64,000 nt of DNA, taken from the NCBI GenBank assembly GCA_024734555.1, contig JANPWX010000360.1, positions 288,875-352,874 of the forward strand, written 5' to 3'. The position numbers were made by a program, and so were the translations under genes. The DNA is from Trochalopteron elliotii. Lineage: Eukaryota > Chordata > Aves > Passeriformes > Leiothrichidae. The notes under the pieces were generated by a model that was given only the letters and a program-made list of their open reading frames with translations, made no database searches and was not told the DNA's origin. Positions 11,134 through 25,100 of the stretch are shown one piece after another. How positions within the stretch are numbered: position 1 is the stretch's first letter; the number at the start of each line of letters is the position of its first letter.

Positions 11134-13130
11134 AGATAATAGTTACCTTCAGGGTACAAGATAAACAGAATGAGGGATTGATTTGACAAGTTTATTGTAC
11201 TCTGTTCCTTTTGTCAAATGTAGGATTCTTTAATTTATTGCTTTTCTTCTCAGGACATCTATGGTAATATTAGAGAAGTGCTGATAGTGTAAATACACTA
11301 CAGTGAGCCACCTGTAGGTAATACTGATGTGACCTGTTTCTCACAGGTATCAAATTCTCTAATTACCCTAAAAAATTTCAGCTCACATGTCTTCTATTTG
11401 AAACTATCATTCTTTCTTTTGTTTGTTCACTCATTCACTCATTCTTTTTTTCTTCTTTCCCACTAAAAACATGACTCTGGATAGAATTTTAGAAAGAAGT
11501 CTAATGGTTTGAAAAATGTTATTGACACTGTAATCAATGTGATGCAGTATGTGAATCTATCAGTTGCTGGTATCACTTATATTACTGCATGTGAGAGAAA
11601 AGTTAAAACTTGGTGAGAAGAAGCAACCCACAAAATACCAGTCTATGACAGTAATTAAACCTGAGGATAATGAAATCACAGTTGTTTACAGCATTTCTAC
11701 TTTCTGCTGACTCATTCTACTACATCAATCGTCAGTGCAAAAAAAAACAACACAAGTGTAAGACACAAGACAAGTGAAAGAGTTTGCTATATTAAATCTG
11801 ACAAACACCATTCAGAACTAAAAGCCATTACTATACCTTGTTTACCTGTCTTCCTTTCTGAAGTTACTTAAAAGCTTCACTATTTATTTTTTCAGGCAAT
11901 TTACTGAATATGAAAATTGTTGACAACATTGGTCTTGAATACCATCTTCTGGGGAAAATCTGGAGGAGAAGACAATGGGCAATAAACACATTCAGAGTTA
12001 AGGTAGTCCATATTTAGCCTTTGGTATTTAAAACATATTTTGGCAAATGTCTAGCTTTATCAATTTTAAAAACTGAAGAATTTTGTTCCATTCCAGGACC
12101 AAAGTGAAGAGAAACATTTTAGACATATTTTCTTAGAATCTTTATTTGAATTATAAAATTTTCATATCATCTTCTCTTAAAATTCCTATGAAACAATTGC
12201 ATGTGAAATGCCAAGCTAGAACACTCTCTGAAATAAGAAAAAAACTAGCACTTCAGCTCAAGTCTGGTGACAACTTCGCATTTAAAATCACTGTTAGTTT
12301 GTGAACCTGCATTACAGCTAGTGCATACAGGGAATGCAAGGGATTATATTCAGGTATTAGTATAATTTTTACCAATTCGTTCTGTCATTTTAAGAACCTA
12401 CTGATGCTGGCACAATATATTCTAGTCTGAATTGAAGAGAAAAATTCTTTTGGAAATCAGTTGTGCCCTGGCAATTTTCGTCCCTGCTCATCACCACAAA
12501 CACACCTCGTGCTCTGCAGACCTGGCAGATATTGTGTTCTTATTTTAGTTTAGGGACAGTTGGATTGAATAAGTGAAGGGTCAGGGGAGAATTTGGGTGG
12601 TTGTTCCCTACTTGAGCTTCTGTGGTGTATAATTTTTTCAGGGGAAAAAAAAATGCAAAAATAACTTCATAAACACTTCCTATTAGATATTTATCCAAAA
12701 GTAGCACTCACATTAAAAAGTTTATTGTACAGGCTCTGTCTGTTGAAACCTTCCTATTCCATTCCTTGGTAAAAATTTTAGTCTAATCTTTTTGAGAGTC
12801 TAGATTTTCTCTTGATCACTTCCTTCAGATGATTTGAATTCAGAGAGTTTAGAGGGTTTCATCCACCAGATTCTGTGATTCTGCATCTTTCACATATTTT
12901 AGGTTTTAAATTGTTTTATAATTTACATAGACTGCCTTTTAATTTTTTTTCCCAGTGGTTTAATAAGGCATAGAATGACATTTTACCAGGCTATTTTCAT
13001 TAGACAATTTTGAATTATGGGTAAAACATTGCTTTGCTTATTTTGAACTATTTTATGGAGAAGATATACCATTAGAACCATATATTTCTCTCCATTCAAA
13101 ATTGTGGAAATTGGTTCTCTTCCTGCTATA

Positions 13131-13191
13131 AAGTGTAGCCTGTAATAATTACTGTAATAATAAGTGTAGGCTGTAATAATTACTACTACAG
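13131..13191. repeat. Tandem duplication of about 31 bp
   Basis: AAGTGTAGCCTGTAATAATT recurs immediately as AAGTGTAGGCTGTAATAATT. Both copies continue into TACT and then diverge. A local duplication is the simplest explanation. Confidence 0.85.
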
Positions 13192-13913
13192 AAAAATCCC
13201 CTTTAATCAAGAGTGATTTTGTATCTAATATTGCAAAGAGCAATTGATATGCTTTGAGACCAAAATTCATTGAATTTTTACCTTTTCCTTTTATGGTATA
13301 AATGAATGGTCATACATTTTTCCCTTTTCAATAAGAGATAAAGAGGTTAAGCCAACACGGAAATATTTCTACACTGAACTGGTTTGTGGATATCCTTCCA
13401 GCAGCATTTGATTTAGCACTGCTAAACTCATTACTTTTTTTTTTTTTCCTATGGTGGATCAAAAACCAGAATTTCCAAAAATGTTACTACCATTCTTGGA
13501 TTGCTTGTTGACCCTATGAAAGAATCAGTTTGAGGTAAGCTCGTCCCAGGTATCACAGCCAGTTTGGAGACTGGCCGAGCCACATGCCCTTTGGTGTCTT
13601 CTTAAGTGGGGAAGCCAAATTTGCAATTTGCTTAAAAAATATGTCTGGGATTTAAATATTTTCAGACGTACTTAGAATGTCAACTTTTGGTTTACTCTCC
13701 AGCTATGAAACACAGCATAACAGTCAAGTGATAAAAGTGGTGAATGAGTTTGACAAGTGTCTTTGGTCACTAAATAGACTTTCAGACAATTTCTGACAAG
13801 CTAAGTTTATAGATCGTAGAGTTTTTTAATCCCCTTGCTGCAAGAAAACTCCTTTTCAAATCCACTTTACTCTTTTATCTTTTGTCTTTTTTTTCTTTAT
13901 TGTTTGTACCTGA

Positions 13914-13927
13914 CTCTCTCTCTCTCT
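13914..13927. repeat. (CT)n short tract
   Basis: Seven uninterrupted CT units lie in a pyrimidine-rich region. Confidence 0.85.
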
Positions 13928-16900
13928 GTTATTTTACTGATTTAAGTTTTGACTCGTTTGGTATAATTCTAACCCATAATTTACCAGGATTAGCTTTGCT
14001 GTCCTCAATTTTCATAATTTCCATCACTGGTAAAACTTGAGGCATCCAAAAATATATTGACTCACAGTCTAGGTATTTGCTAAATGATCTGCATCTTTCC
14101 TTTCAGTTTTTCATTGCCTAGGTATGTGTGACCATTCTTCACATAGCTGTCATTATACAACAATAAAATCTTCTTTAAAACGTACAAATGAAAAGCCAAA
14201 TGAAAATGATCAGATGAACAGAGTGTTTGAATGGAAAATTTTCTATATGAAATTTTCCTCTATACATTTGCTTTTGTTTTAATGGCTCCATTTTACTATG
14301 CTTATGAACAATTTGTCCCTTCTCTTAATAGGCAAGCATGTACTGTAGAGGCAGTGTGTGCCCCCTTAAGCCCTATTCTTAGCAGAATGAGCTTTCTTTG
14401 CACTGCATGTGTTTGTTCATTTTGCTCTTGTATGTGGACTCCAGTGGTCATGCCAAAATTTACAACCAGGCCTCTTTGAAGGAGAACAGTGCTTAGAGAC
14501 TCAGAATGTGTCTCAATAAGTCATGAAATTACAGCAATGTAAAGTAAAATTGTTGTGCTGCTGCAATTCAACGTGACTGTTGTCTAAGTTACTGCTGTGT
14601 CGAGGAACTCAAACATAAGCCAAAAGGAATTTGTTTATTCTGACAGAACTAGTGAAGACATAAAAACTACCAACAAAGTATTTATAATGCAAGTTGTTAA
14701 TATTTCACCCAGACACACAGTTTGAAATAATAATGCTAGCAGGCATTTTAGTGAGGTGCTTATGTTGGTCTTAAACAGATTAGAGAGTTCATATTCATTT
14801 GGCTTTTAAATTGATAAAACCTCATGAATGTTCTTGCATTACTGCTAGTTAATACTGATCAAACTGAAAGCTAAAATTCTGCTAAAAATGAATTTACAGT
14901 TGTTTGTTTTAATCAATTCCAAAAGATGTGTTCACAGGTGACTTTTATCCTAGACATCTTGAGTTACTTTTTTGATGGGATTTTTTTCCCTGCTGGTTCT
15001 TTTAGTCAATGGAGATACAGAGGCAGCTTCAGAAGTGATTTATCCTATTCCAAAATCAGTTTTGAAGGAAAAAAGTGGAATGAGTTAGATGCTGAAGATG
15101 CTTATCTTCCTCTGCTGACTGTTGAGGAGACTTAGACCCAGAGAAACTAGTAAAGAGAGAATAAAGGTTATTGAGCCTCTAATCCCACTCACTAGTGTAA
15201 AGAGAAATGCACATCTAGACAGCCCTTACCATGACTGTTTTAGATACTATCTTAAAAGATCCTTTTTGCTCTCTTTATTTGCTCTAGAGGTAGCCTAGTT
15301 GATTGCTGCAAAAGAGATGCCTAGCTTCTAGATGGTTAAATTAGGTGAGCTGAGTCACACCTTCTCCTATTTTCTGAGGCATAGTTAAGAATGTAAGTAG
15401 AATTTGTCTCTCCCTGCTCATTAGCATAGGCTTCTGCTTTTAGTCTGCAAGATTATGAGGTGACTGTTTTTCTTTGTCAGCCTGCAAGGAACTATGGTTA
15501 TTACAAAGGTAACCAAATCAAGATGTGTGCTATTCTCTTCCCACAGGCATGAGGAGTATGGTTTTGGTTTTCACTGATTTAAATATAGTGGTAGATTAAT
15601 CCACAGAAATTCAGGTTCTAACCACAAAGATTTCATTGTGTTAATCTGAGCTGGCACGTGTCAAAATGCAATGGTACAGGATCCCATAGCCAAGAACAGC
15701 TTGTGCCTTGGTGACCAGTACCATAATGAGAACAGAGAAATGGTAGAATGTCAATTATCTGAGGTATTATTACACCATCTCCCTGCACAAACAGTCTTCT
15801 GGAATGACACTTCCATTAGTTGTAGAAAAATTCAGGCTGTCTACAGGCATACGCTGTCCTTTCCTAATTCCTGGCTTGCCTGAGCTGGAAAAAGTAACAT
15901 GAATTCATGGGCTGGATTGACATGTAAAGCTGGAGAGACGTGACCTCACATAAATATTGTGCAAATCATCTTCAAATTAATACAAAATAAAATAAATTAA
16001 AATAAAATAACATTCCACACTGCCCAAAAGTACTTTTCAGAGTCCAGCAGGCAAAATTTCACTGGAAATGATAAAATCTTTCATTTTGAATAATTTATAC
16101 TTAGATTTTTTTGGTGTTCTCAGTAATCTCATATAACATAACCTGGTAAAAAAATCAGTAGAGATCAGCATCGCCTTGTGAAATCCATTTCTGTTTTGCA
16201 TTGTAACACTGTCTTTGGAGAGACCCATGGAACACTATTGTATAATGATCTATGGCAAGTCTTGATGAAGTGATCAAAAATACAAAAAACTCAAAAATGC
16301 ATGGGGCCATAAAGGATTGCTGTAAAAGCTCAGGTAATCTCAGGGATAGGTATGGGGCCAGTTACATCTATGGTGACTGATATTTATCAAATACTACTAT
16401 GGAAAATAGTAAGCCAACAATGATCTGCTTTTGTGGAAAACTGGTGGACCATGGCCTACCACCTTTCATTCAGTTTTGCCTCACAGGTGGAGGGGCTAGA
16501 AAACTTTTCCCTTCCAAGTAGATATTAAAGTCTTTCAGCATGAGATGCTTCAGCAGTGAAGGTTACAGCACTTACAGTGGGCTGTGCTTCCAAAACAGTT
16601 GATGTGACAAGTCAATTAGGTTGTTAGACACCCTGTTCTAGTTTAGGACTAGAGACCTTGCAGAAAGGCAGGTGACTTTTTAATGGAAAGCTAGCTAATG
16701 AAAGAACATTTCTTCATGTAGATGAAAGAGTGAATCTTTATAAAACATAGTGGAAATGACTAAACTTTATAAAATATTGTCAGAATTGCTTTGTTCATTC
16801 TCTCATCAGAAGCTGCAGTGAATTTAGATATGCACTTATTTATATAAATATGGAAGAAGAATATTACGGGGTTAATAATCTATTTACAAAGAACAATAAA

Positions 16901-18742
16901 AAGACAGATCTTTCTAAGTAGATCTGGGTAGATATGGTAGTAGAGTAGGGCTTTTATCTATATAATTTTAAAAAATTTAAATAATAGAAGGTGAGAATGT
17001 TAGTGATTTCTCTGCCATCTATGACTGTATTATTCATTTAAATTATACTTCAGGTAAGTAATTAGAAACATGGAATATGGATACAGAGAATCTTTGTTTT
17101 CCTGGAGATTTTTGAACAAATGTCTCAACTGTTAAATCATTGGAGAACCAGAAGGAATCACTTGTAGGCCTTCTGACTTTGTTTGCTTTTTGCTGCTTGG
17201 CTGCACTGTTTTTCCCTAAAGACAGGAATGTTTATTGAAGAATTTTTCTTGATTAGTTTTTTTTCAAAAAAGAAGTGAGACTTCTTCTATTTCTTTATAA
17301 CAATGATATCTAGAGATGTTTGTTCTGAAGTACTTTAATATTATTTTTAGCTTCTACATAAAGAGTCTTAAAACTGATTTCTAGGCAATTTTTATTTGAT
17401 TCACCACAGTTTTAGACACGTACTATATCATTAAAAACTTCCAAAATAAAAACCTTTCTTGCAACAGCCAACCAGGTATCACATAAGGAGAGAGAAGGTC
17501 CAGAGAGCAGAGACCATCTGTAAAGTCTGCTTTTATTTGTTAGCTAGAATTCTTAGAATCTCTTCAAGTTTCCTGAGAACTCTTAAGACTAGAAGCTGAT
17601 CCAGGACTGACACCTGATCTTTACTGAGTACATTGTGATTCTAGGAATTCACGTGTCTAGTATTCATGCCAGAATCTGTGCTTCTGCAGTCCCTAAGTTC
17701 TCCTCTTGCTCAGGAAGCTAGTCTTAGAAGAATTCTAAAAAGAGTAGGAAAATAAACTTCTTTTCCTCTAGACATTGTGGTTACATATCTCTACACGTTC
17801 ATTTAGGAGCTATATGCCAATCAAAAAAAAGTTAATGATTTCTTGTTTTCTGTCAAATTTTGAAAAAATGCTAAAATAGTTTTTATATGCAGTATATACT
17901 TATTCCATATTTAGTAACTGTTAATATATTTTAAATATTATTTATCCATATTGAAAACATCCTATACATTATTTGTATATGAGTGTACTTGCCTTCAGTT
18001 TGAAATCTGTAAATAAATCATATTAGGATTTACAATGTTGCAAAAGAAATTATTATACAGAAGTACTTTGGATAAGGATGCTATATAGTTTTTCTAGTAT
18101 GCTGATATTAGTAGGTGTTTATGAATGAGTTCATATAGAAAAAAAAATTCTAAAAAAGAGAAAAAATGTCAAAAATGATGACAAAGTATGACAACGTTGT
18201 TGCAGATTTCATTTGACTTCCAGTATTTTTCCTTGCACAACTGAAATAGGGTGCTTCTCTTCACTGCTATTTTATGTTTGACTTACAAGACATTGCACTT
18301 TCCTAAAACAAAACTCACCTTCTTTCCTTCTTGAAAAATAATTCTTGCAGAGTACTATGCTACTTATTAACAACCCAAGCATAGTATTTATGCAATGGTT
18401 GTTTGCTTTACCACTGATTCCAAAGTTAAATCAAAGTTCTTTTGTAATTTGATAGAGAGTACATGCAACAAGAATTGAAGGAATTGTAAAGTTTTTGCTT
18501 CCCACATACATATTTTGCAATCACCTCTATTCTTGTCACTTTATATTTAAAGAAAATCCAAACTGGATTGTAGCATTGTTTGCAATATTTCAACTCAAGG
18601 AAAAAAATTACTAAAATATATTTCAAAATATGTTCTGTGGTTGGCATAGACAATCAACCATCAAGTCTTTGCTTGATGATGTTGAGAGGTTTGGGTGTCT
18701 TCATTGAAGACTAGAAGCTGGGTAGTTGTAGAAATGAAGTCC

Positions 18743-18748
18743 TTTATT
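18743..18748 (-). terminator. Poly(A) signal of minus-strand LTR
   Basis: AATAAA on the minus strand lies in the context GCAATAAAGGACTTC, at the position expected for R in the LTR ending at 18680. Confidence 0.5.
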
Positions 18749-18928
18749 GCATCATTAAATCAGCCTCATAAAAGCAGAATTTTTACAATTTGAGCCAGAA
18801 TGTAGACAGCTCTCTAACACAGAGTCCTTAAGTCCCAAGCAGAAGCAACATCTTATCAGTAGTAGTTGTAGCAGCAGCAATGGCATTTGATCAGTTTTTC
18901 GTGAGCCCACTAGCCTCCTCAAAGTAGT

Positions 18929-18938
18929 GCATTTTATT
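18929..18938 (-). promoter_or_regulatory. TATA-like box of minus-strand LTR
   Basis: AATAAAATGC lies downstream of an inverted CCAAT box (CTGATTGGCC), with about 180 bp to the AATAAA signal. Spacing fits a compact LTR core promoter. Activity is unknown. Confidence 0.4.
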
Positions 18939-19190
18939 CTATTTTTGGCCAATCAGGTAGAAACACGAATCCAGTATTGCCTTGTTGGGCCTATCCTAAA
19001 CTAAGATTGATTTGTGAAAATATTCGTAAATTCTTACACAAATTCAATGCATATAACTCTATCTGTTCTATCTAGGAATGTTTAGAAAGGTTACATTGTT
19101 TTTATTATGACTAGAATTTAACTAACTTCGCAAAAGGCAATGTTACTGAACTTTAAACTAGGTGTTAGGTCTTTTTCTCACTAACTAATT

Positions 19191-22100
19191 CAGTCTCTTA
19201 TTTGCTAAAGCACTTAAAAAATCCTCTACTTATTTAAAAACTAAACTTGAATTTCTGCCTTATGTCTGTGTGGATTTATGTATCTTAGTTTCTCTGAAGG
19301 TTTTAATTCAGCCCTCACGTCTTTGGACACTCCTGGGCCTGTGTGGATGGGGCCCAGGGGGATTTGTACTCCAACAACTTGGTAGTGTGCATCAGAAAAG
19401 AAGGATCAGAACCACTGTGAGCAGCAAAAGACCTCAGCATCTTTTTAATGCAAATTTTATATTTGTTTTCATTTCAGATTTTGTATCTTTTCTGCAAGAA
19501 CAACAACAACAAAAAAAATAACCCGCTTTGTCTTTCTGTATAGATTTTTGTATTTGCAAGAACAACAGAAAATATTCTGAAAAATATTTCATTGCACGAG
19601 CATGTGTTCATTTGGACTGGGTGGACCCAAGTCCCATGTAACTATTCCTCATTCAATGCGTGTTCTGTCAACTCAGGAGACATTCTTTCATCATCCTCTG
19701 ATGCATTCTCTGGTCATCTCATTTCTTCTCTCATTTCCTTTTGTACTTGAAGTATATTTTTCTTAAAGGAGGATGGCAGAAGTATGCAGGATTTCAGATC
19801 AGGTAACTTCTTTCAGCTTTAGGAACATTTTCCTAGAAAACACTTGGATTGGTCTGTCTTTTCCCCATTGAATCACAGTAAGAGTCTTAGTCATTCTGTT
19901 ATTGAACAGTGCACTCTTTCTTTAGGTCTTTAACAACTTGTGATTTCTTAGCTTATAGAATTAATTCCTTTTATTTGTGTTTGTATTCAGGACCTTTCAT
20001 TTTTTTTGCTGTTGACTTTACACCATTTCTGTTATTCCAGTCCCAGAAGTCATCCCTTACTCTGTGTTTATGATGGCTTATAACCTTGTGCCAGGCTCTT
20101 TCTGCCAACAGCACAGATGAGACACTGTACTCAAACAGTCCCTAAGGAGCTGCTTTAGGAAATTCCCTTGTACTGTCCCCTACTCCTCCCTCCTCTTTTA
20201 AGCAGTTGGTTTTTCATCTAACTTAGACATCTAAACCTAAATGTATAAGGTCTACTCCATTTGTCTAGATAATGAAATACAGTTTTCATCTGAGCTAGTA
20301 AGTGCACTTATATCCAATGCTATATTGAGTTCTAATGAGATACAATCTACTTTATTTGCAGAGAAAATAATTTCAAGGAATGGCTCTGCATTAAGTTTGG
20401 TCCATTCTACCTTTGCTGAGGACGTATTTCAGTTTATTCTATCTTCTTTTTCCATCACATATATTTACATAATCTTTCTTTCAGAATTTGTAGCTTTGGT
20501 TATGACTGAAACTAAATAAAATGTTTGTCAGTAAAACACAGACACTATATTATCTAGTCCTATAAATATGATTATCACAAAAGTTTTTGGATTACTGGGG
20601 TTTCTTCTGTAGCTGTAAATAACATCTGCCTGTGAAGGGATAGTCTCTTTCTTCAAATTCTGATTTTGCTAAAGACAGTCCAAGACTCTAGGCAGGGATG
20701 GAGTAACTTCCCAAATAGCAAATTCTATGGGGTAATCTGTCATCTCAGTCTGCTTTTGGCATACTGTGTGCTGTCACAAGCCCTTTGGGTAAGAAAGGAG
20801 AGAGGGACAGTCCCAAGGGATTTGCAAAGGCCCCAAGGTACTGTTCACTATGATCCAAGCATTAACCTTCAAAACTGAGCTATAATGAAATGTAGTCAAT
20901 TATCACTTCAGTGTCTCCAGGGGTTTCAGTTAAATGTAGAATTTGGATACCTTTCCTGCTCCACAAAACCCTTCAAACCATAGCCAAGTTTCTCCACCTC
21001 CCCACAGTAGTGGCTGTGTTTCAGTAGTGAGCAATGTACAAACTCTAGAGAACAATATAATACTATGCTGAATAAAGGTCACAATTGATCATAAGGGACC
21101 TATGGCTCTATACATGGTATAAATGTCACATAGCATCAGTCAAAGTTTACATGGAAAACAATGAGACTAGATACACGTTCCGATTTTTTAAAGTTAGATG
21201 TGTGTCTGGTTGTAGAAAATGCCTGGATTCTGCCAGAATTTAACTTTTCATTTTTGATCTCCATAGGGGAATGTAAAACAGTGATGATTTTTTTCCCAAT
21301 GCTGAAGTTGTTAGATCCTAAATTTCCAGCTGCCCATACTGACACCTTTTCAAGGACTCTATGAGAACAATTTGATCGTTTCTTTCAGCAGAAAAACTGA
21401 CTCCATTAGATTGCAGTGGCCCAGAGGAGCAGTGGACCAAGAGCAGCTGTTAGAATGCAATCACTGTTGAGCTCATACAAATTGTTATAAAAATTCTTTC
21501 ACTGTTTCTCTATTTAAATGTGCTAAAGTACATCCAGTAAATGGATCCAACCTCTCCTTTAGATGCTTGCTCCTACTAGGGTTATGAAAGAGGGTCTCTC
21601 TGTAACAGTCTTTGTGTTAGTCTTTTATCCTTGGTAATGTTCCAACAGCTCTGAAAATGGCAATTATTAATTCACTGTGGAAAAAGCACCACTTCTTTCT
21701 TGATATTCTGATTCATTTTATTCCAGTTTCTAACCTGCTGTTTCTGGCAAAAGCCTTTTTGATAAAGTGAAGGCTGAGTACTTTTGAGGCAAACTTTGAC
21801 AAAATTAAGTGTCACATGTGACAAGTTTCAGTTAGTGTTTGTTTAAGCTAGGGGGTAGACCACAACGACTCCATTTGGTAGCTCAGGTTTGCATTGACAA
21901 AAGAGTATTTAGCTGCTTGACTCTTCTCTAGAGACTAATCACCGCTGGGAGTTTGGCACCTCATACCTCCACTGAGCAGGCCAAGGCACACACAAGCATT
22001 GCACTCATCTGACTGAAATCACAAAACAGGGTTGGCAAGTGCTTAAGAAGTTCGTGATAAATGCAGGCTATTACCTCAAACTGAGTTTGTTTCCCTCCTC

Positions 22101-25100
22101 AGGCTCTCTAGGGCTGTAGAAACTGCAGTTACATCCTGACCATATGGATAGATTGCAAAACTGTAGGATCAGCTGAGAATTTAGGCAACTACCTAAGGAA
22201 AAGGATTTCTTTGTCAAGACTTATTCCAGGATAAATTTTAAATAGCTAATGTTTTCCTTGCAGGTAGGTATTGCCTGGTGGCAATGTTGCACCTGGAATT
22301 GCCTGGTGCTTACCTGAGGCTAAGAAACATGGCTGGATGATTGCTAGAAAGCTGCTGACACACAGTAACTTGTTCATATACTCAGAATTGCAATTGTTTT
22401 CTATTCATTTGGAGTTTGACTGAAATAAGCATAAACTATTTTTACAGGAACTAATGGGCTACCTTCAAGTAATAGTCCAATGATGATAAAGAAGATCTGT
22501 TTCTCAGGCACCAACTGGCTTGGGAAATCATAATTCCAGCACTAACACCTGCAGTAATCTTAGGCAGTCATTTTCTCAGATCCTTAGATGTACACATCAC
22601 TGATTTCGGAGGTGTAACTAATTGGCTTTCCAAAAATCTGCCTCTGTGCCCCGTGCAAACTCTGTTGAATGGGTTGTGAGTAAAATCTTAGGTTACAGTA
22701 GTCCTGCAGGACTAATAAGGTACTGTGAGTAGCTAAGACAGATAAACAAGACAGATTATCGCTCAGCTGAGGAGTATTTAATGGGAAAGTTTCTTTGTAA
22801 TTTAGAAACTCTCAGAGTGAATCCAACTGGTAAAAGCAATTCTGAAATACTTCAAGTTTCTGTTCTTTGTATCCTTCAAAATTCAAATGCTTGTGTTATT
22901 TGTGTCCTACCTCAATTTTTGATAGAGTAAATTCTGAGACTCAACCTGTTTCATGACTGCCTGATTGTATTAAAATGTGGTGGTGAATTCTGCATGCCTC
23001 TGCTCAGGCTCAGAAAAGGTGTTCCATTGTAGCCTTCTGTGCACAGGCTATAATATCCTTATGGTATATCGCTGTATTTGTCTTTGCTTGCAGGTAAAGG
23101 AAAACTTTTATATTTGTATCCTGAGGTTTACTGATAATCCCAATGAGGCAAAGAGCATTCCTGTGTATAACTTAGTTCAAAAACAATTGCATATCAGTGC
23201 TTCTGACACCTGTGGGGATTGAGTTATCAGATCAAAGTTCAGAACAGATTTCATTCTTTGTGGTTGCTTCACTCAGTCAGAAATAATTTGTAGAAAACCT
23301 TTAGGGTACCTTAAGTGGTGCACAACTGCATTGATTGGAAAGATATGGATGCTTTTGTGAGCATACTTGTGCAGATTTCAAAGCGCAAGGTATTCAAACC
23401 AGGGTTTTCCTGGATGAATACCAGTGAACTATGTGGGTGTACACATTCCTGTATACCTGGAGAGACATCTATGGCCTGTAAACACAGTTAAAACAGAAAC
23501 ACTCTCAATATTTTAAGGGAAAAATGAAAGGGAAAAAATGGGAATTTAGCATGAAGACTATTAGTGCTGCATTTAGTGGGTAACCAGGAAGGCACAGGAC
23601 AGGACAGGGTGTTTCCTTTCCTTTCTATTGACCTTGATCATTGCTGGATTAAACAGTGAACATTCTCAGAAGAGAAAGGAAATGGTTGGTAACAGTGTGT
23701 GGGACAGCTTGTCTATTTCAGTAATAGAAATCCTCTGTCAGGTGAAGTGATTACAGGATTTCCTCATTTGTTTAAGTGTTGCAGTACACACAGAAGAGCT
23801 GGCAACAAAAAGAAAGAAACCAGCAGACACCACTCATTTCATCCAGCCATGCACCCAGTTGCCATGGACTAAAGGGACCTATTATATCAATTTTATTAAA
23901 GGAGGGAAGTCCTCTGCAAAACTCATCAGTTTTTGAGCTTTGGGGGTTGATAGGCGAGATGTACTTTTTAAAGGATGGGGAATGAATTTGTTGTTGCGTA
24001 GCTATTTTTTCACTTATGAAAGGTATGATTTATAATGATGACTCTGTATGCAGAGCTTGGAGTGAGTGATTAAAAGACTCTTTAAAATTACATAATTACA
24101 TTTGCCCCTTTTCCAGTAGAAACATTTTCCAATAAAATAAAATTATGGTTGTGATATGAGAGCATTGTTTATAAAAAATTCTGAGTCACAACACAGAAAA
24201 GCTAAAAGACGAGTCTGAGTAGTAGAAAATTTAGAAAATTTATATTTTTCACAGGACTTCCTCAAATATGCGAATGCTTAAATTACTACTCCAGCACATT
24301 TGAGGTACATGATGTTCACTTTAGAAACTTCTGATTTCCTTAGCAAATGGAAATTTAATGTAAACAAAGTAGGCACACCATAGGCAATAATGGATATAAA
24401 TAGCATTCTAAATATTTTAATAGTGACATTCCAGAGATGTTTACCTTTGTGAAGATAAGAAGAACATATACAAAAAATGAATGAACAACAATCTGCATTC
24501 CATCATTAAAATGAACTTTACAGATGACTTGCTCTTGGACTCTGAGACAAGTTCTTTTTTTAGAGCACAGTCTGCAGAACCAGAAAATAAAGACCAAACC
24601 AGCCTGTTTGCAACCTCTCAGAGACCAAATACCACACAGAAAGTGTTTTGTGTTTATGTATTTATTTTTAAATGCGTAGTTTAGTTATTAGAACACCAGT
24701 TCTTTGTTCTCCTTCTCAAATATTTTACATCAGTTCTGTGGTTTGAATTGATACTTAAAATGGCTGTAACTTCATTACTTACAGAGAATTCATGCCAAAA
24801 GCCTTTTGGATATATATACTGTATCTCTTTTATACCACTGCTGCATGGTGAAGAGGAATCAAGACACTTCTGAAGCATCTGCATTATCATTCTCAGATGC
24901 TACTTTCATCCATCCCATCCATCACTGCAATTTTTACACATCTGGGCTGCTGTACACCAGAGCAAGCCAACTTGATATCCCTTGGCATTAAGGCCCCTTT
25001 TATTACATTTGCTGAGAATAGAGTCTAACACAGCTATAAAATTTTATCAATAACTGATTCAAGGAGTCCAGACCTTGGGAAAGTATCATCCAGAGGATCT

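Larger units (their letters stand above)
8011..18679. other. Long AT-rich stretch without a supported gene
   Basis: About 10.7 kb with no recognised repeat tail or coding sequence. It holds a few small structures listed separately: the inverted repeat at 10953, a short direct repeat at 11100, the 31-bp tandem duplication at 13131, a (CT)n run at 13914 and a candidate terminal exon near 15006. Conserved non-coding elements may be present but cannot be judged from one sequence. Confidence 0.4.
18680..19190 (-). mobile_element. Minus-strand LTR with promoter and poly(A) signals
   Basis: Read on the minus strand, the order is a CCAAT-type box (GATTGGCC, complement at 18947-18955), a TATA-like AATAAAATGC (complement at 18929-18938), about 190 bp of leader with a run of GCTGCTGCTACAACTACTAC, AATAAAGGACTTC (signal at 18743-18748), and a U5-like end CCTCTCAACA at 18680. 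This is the layout of a retroviral LTR, and the end has the expected CA. The wording resembles a bird LTR that I recall. The far boundary near 19150-19200 was not resolved, and no target-site duplication was found. No retroviral internal sequence was recognised on either side, so it is probably a solo or truncated LTR. The small frame at 18755-18952 is only its leader. Confidence 0.55.

Noticed and set aside
23095..23222. Acceptor-like TTTGCTTGCAG followed by a 42-codon open frame
   Set aside because: No donor, partner exon or homology was seen; such combinations are common by chance.
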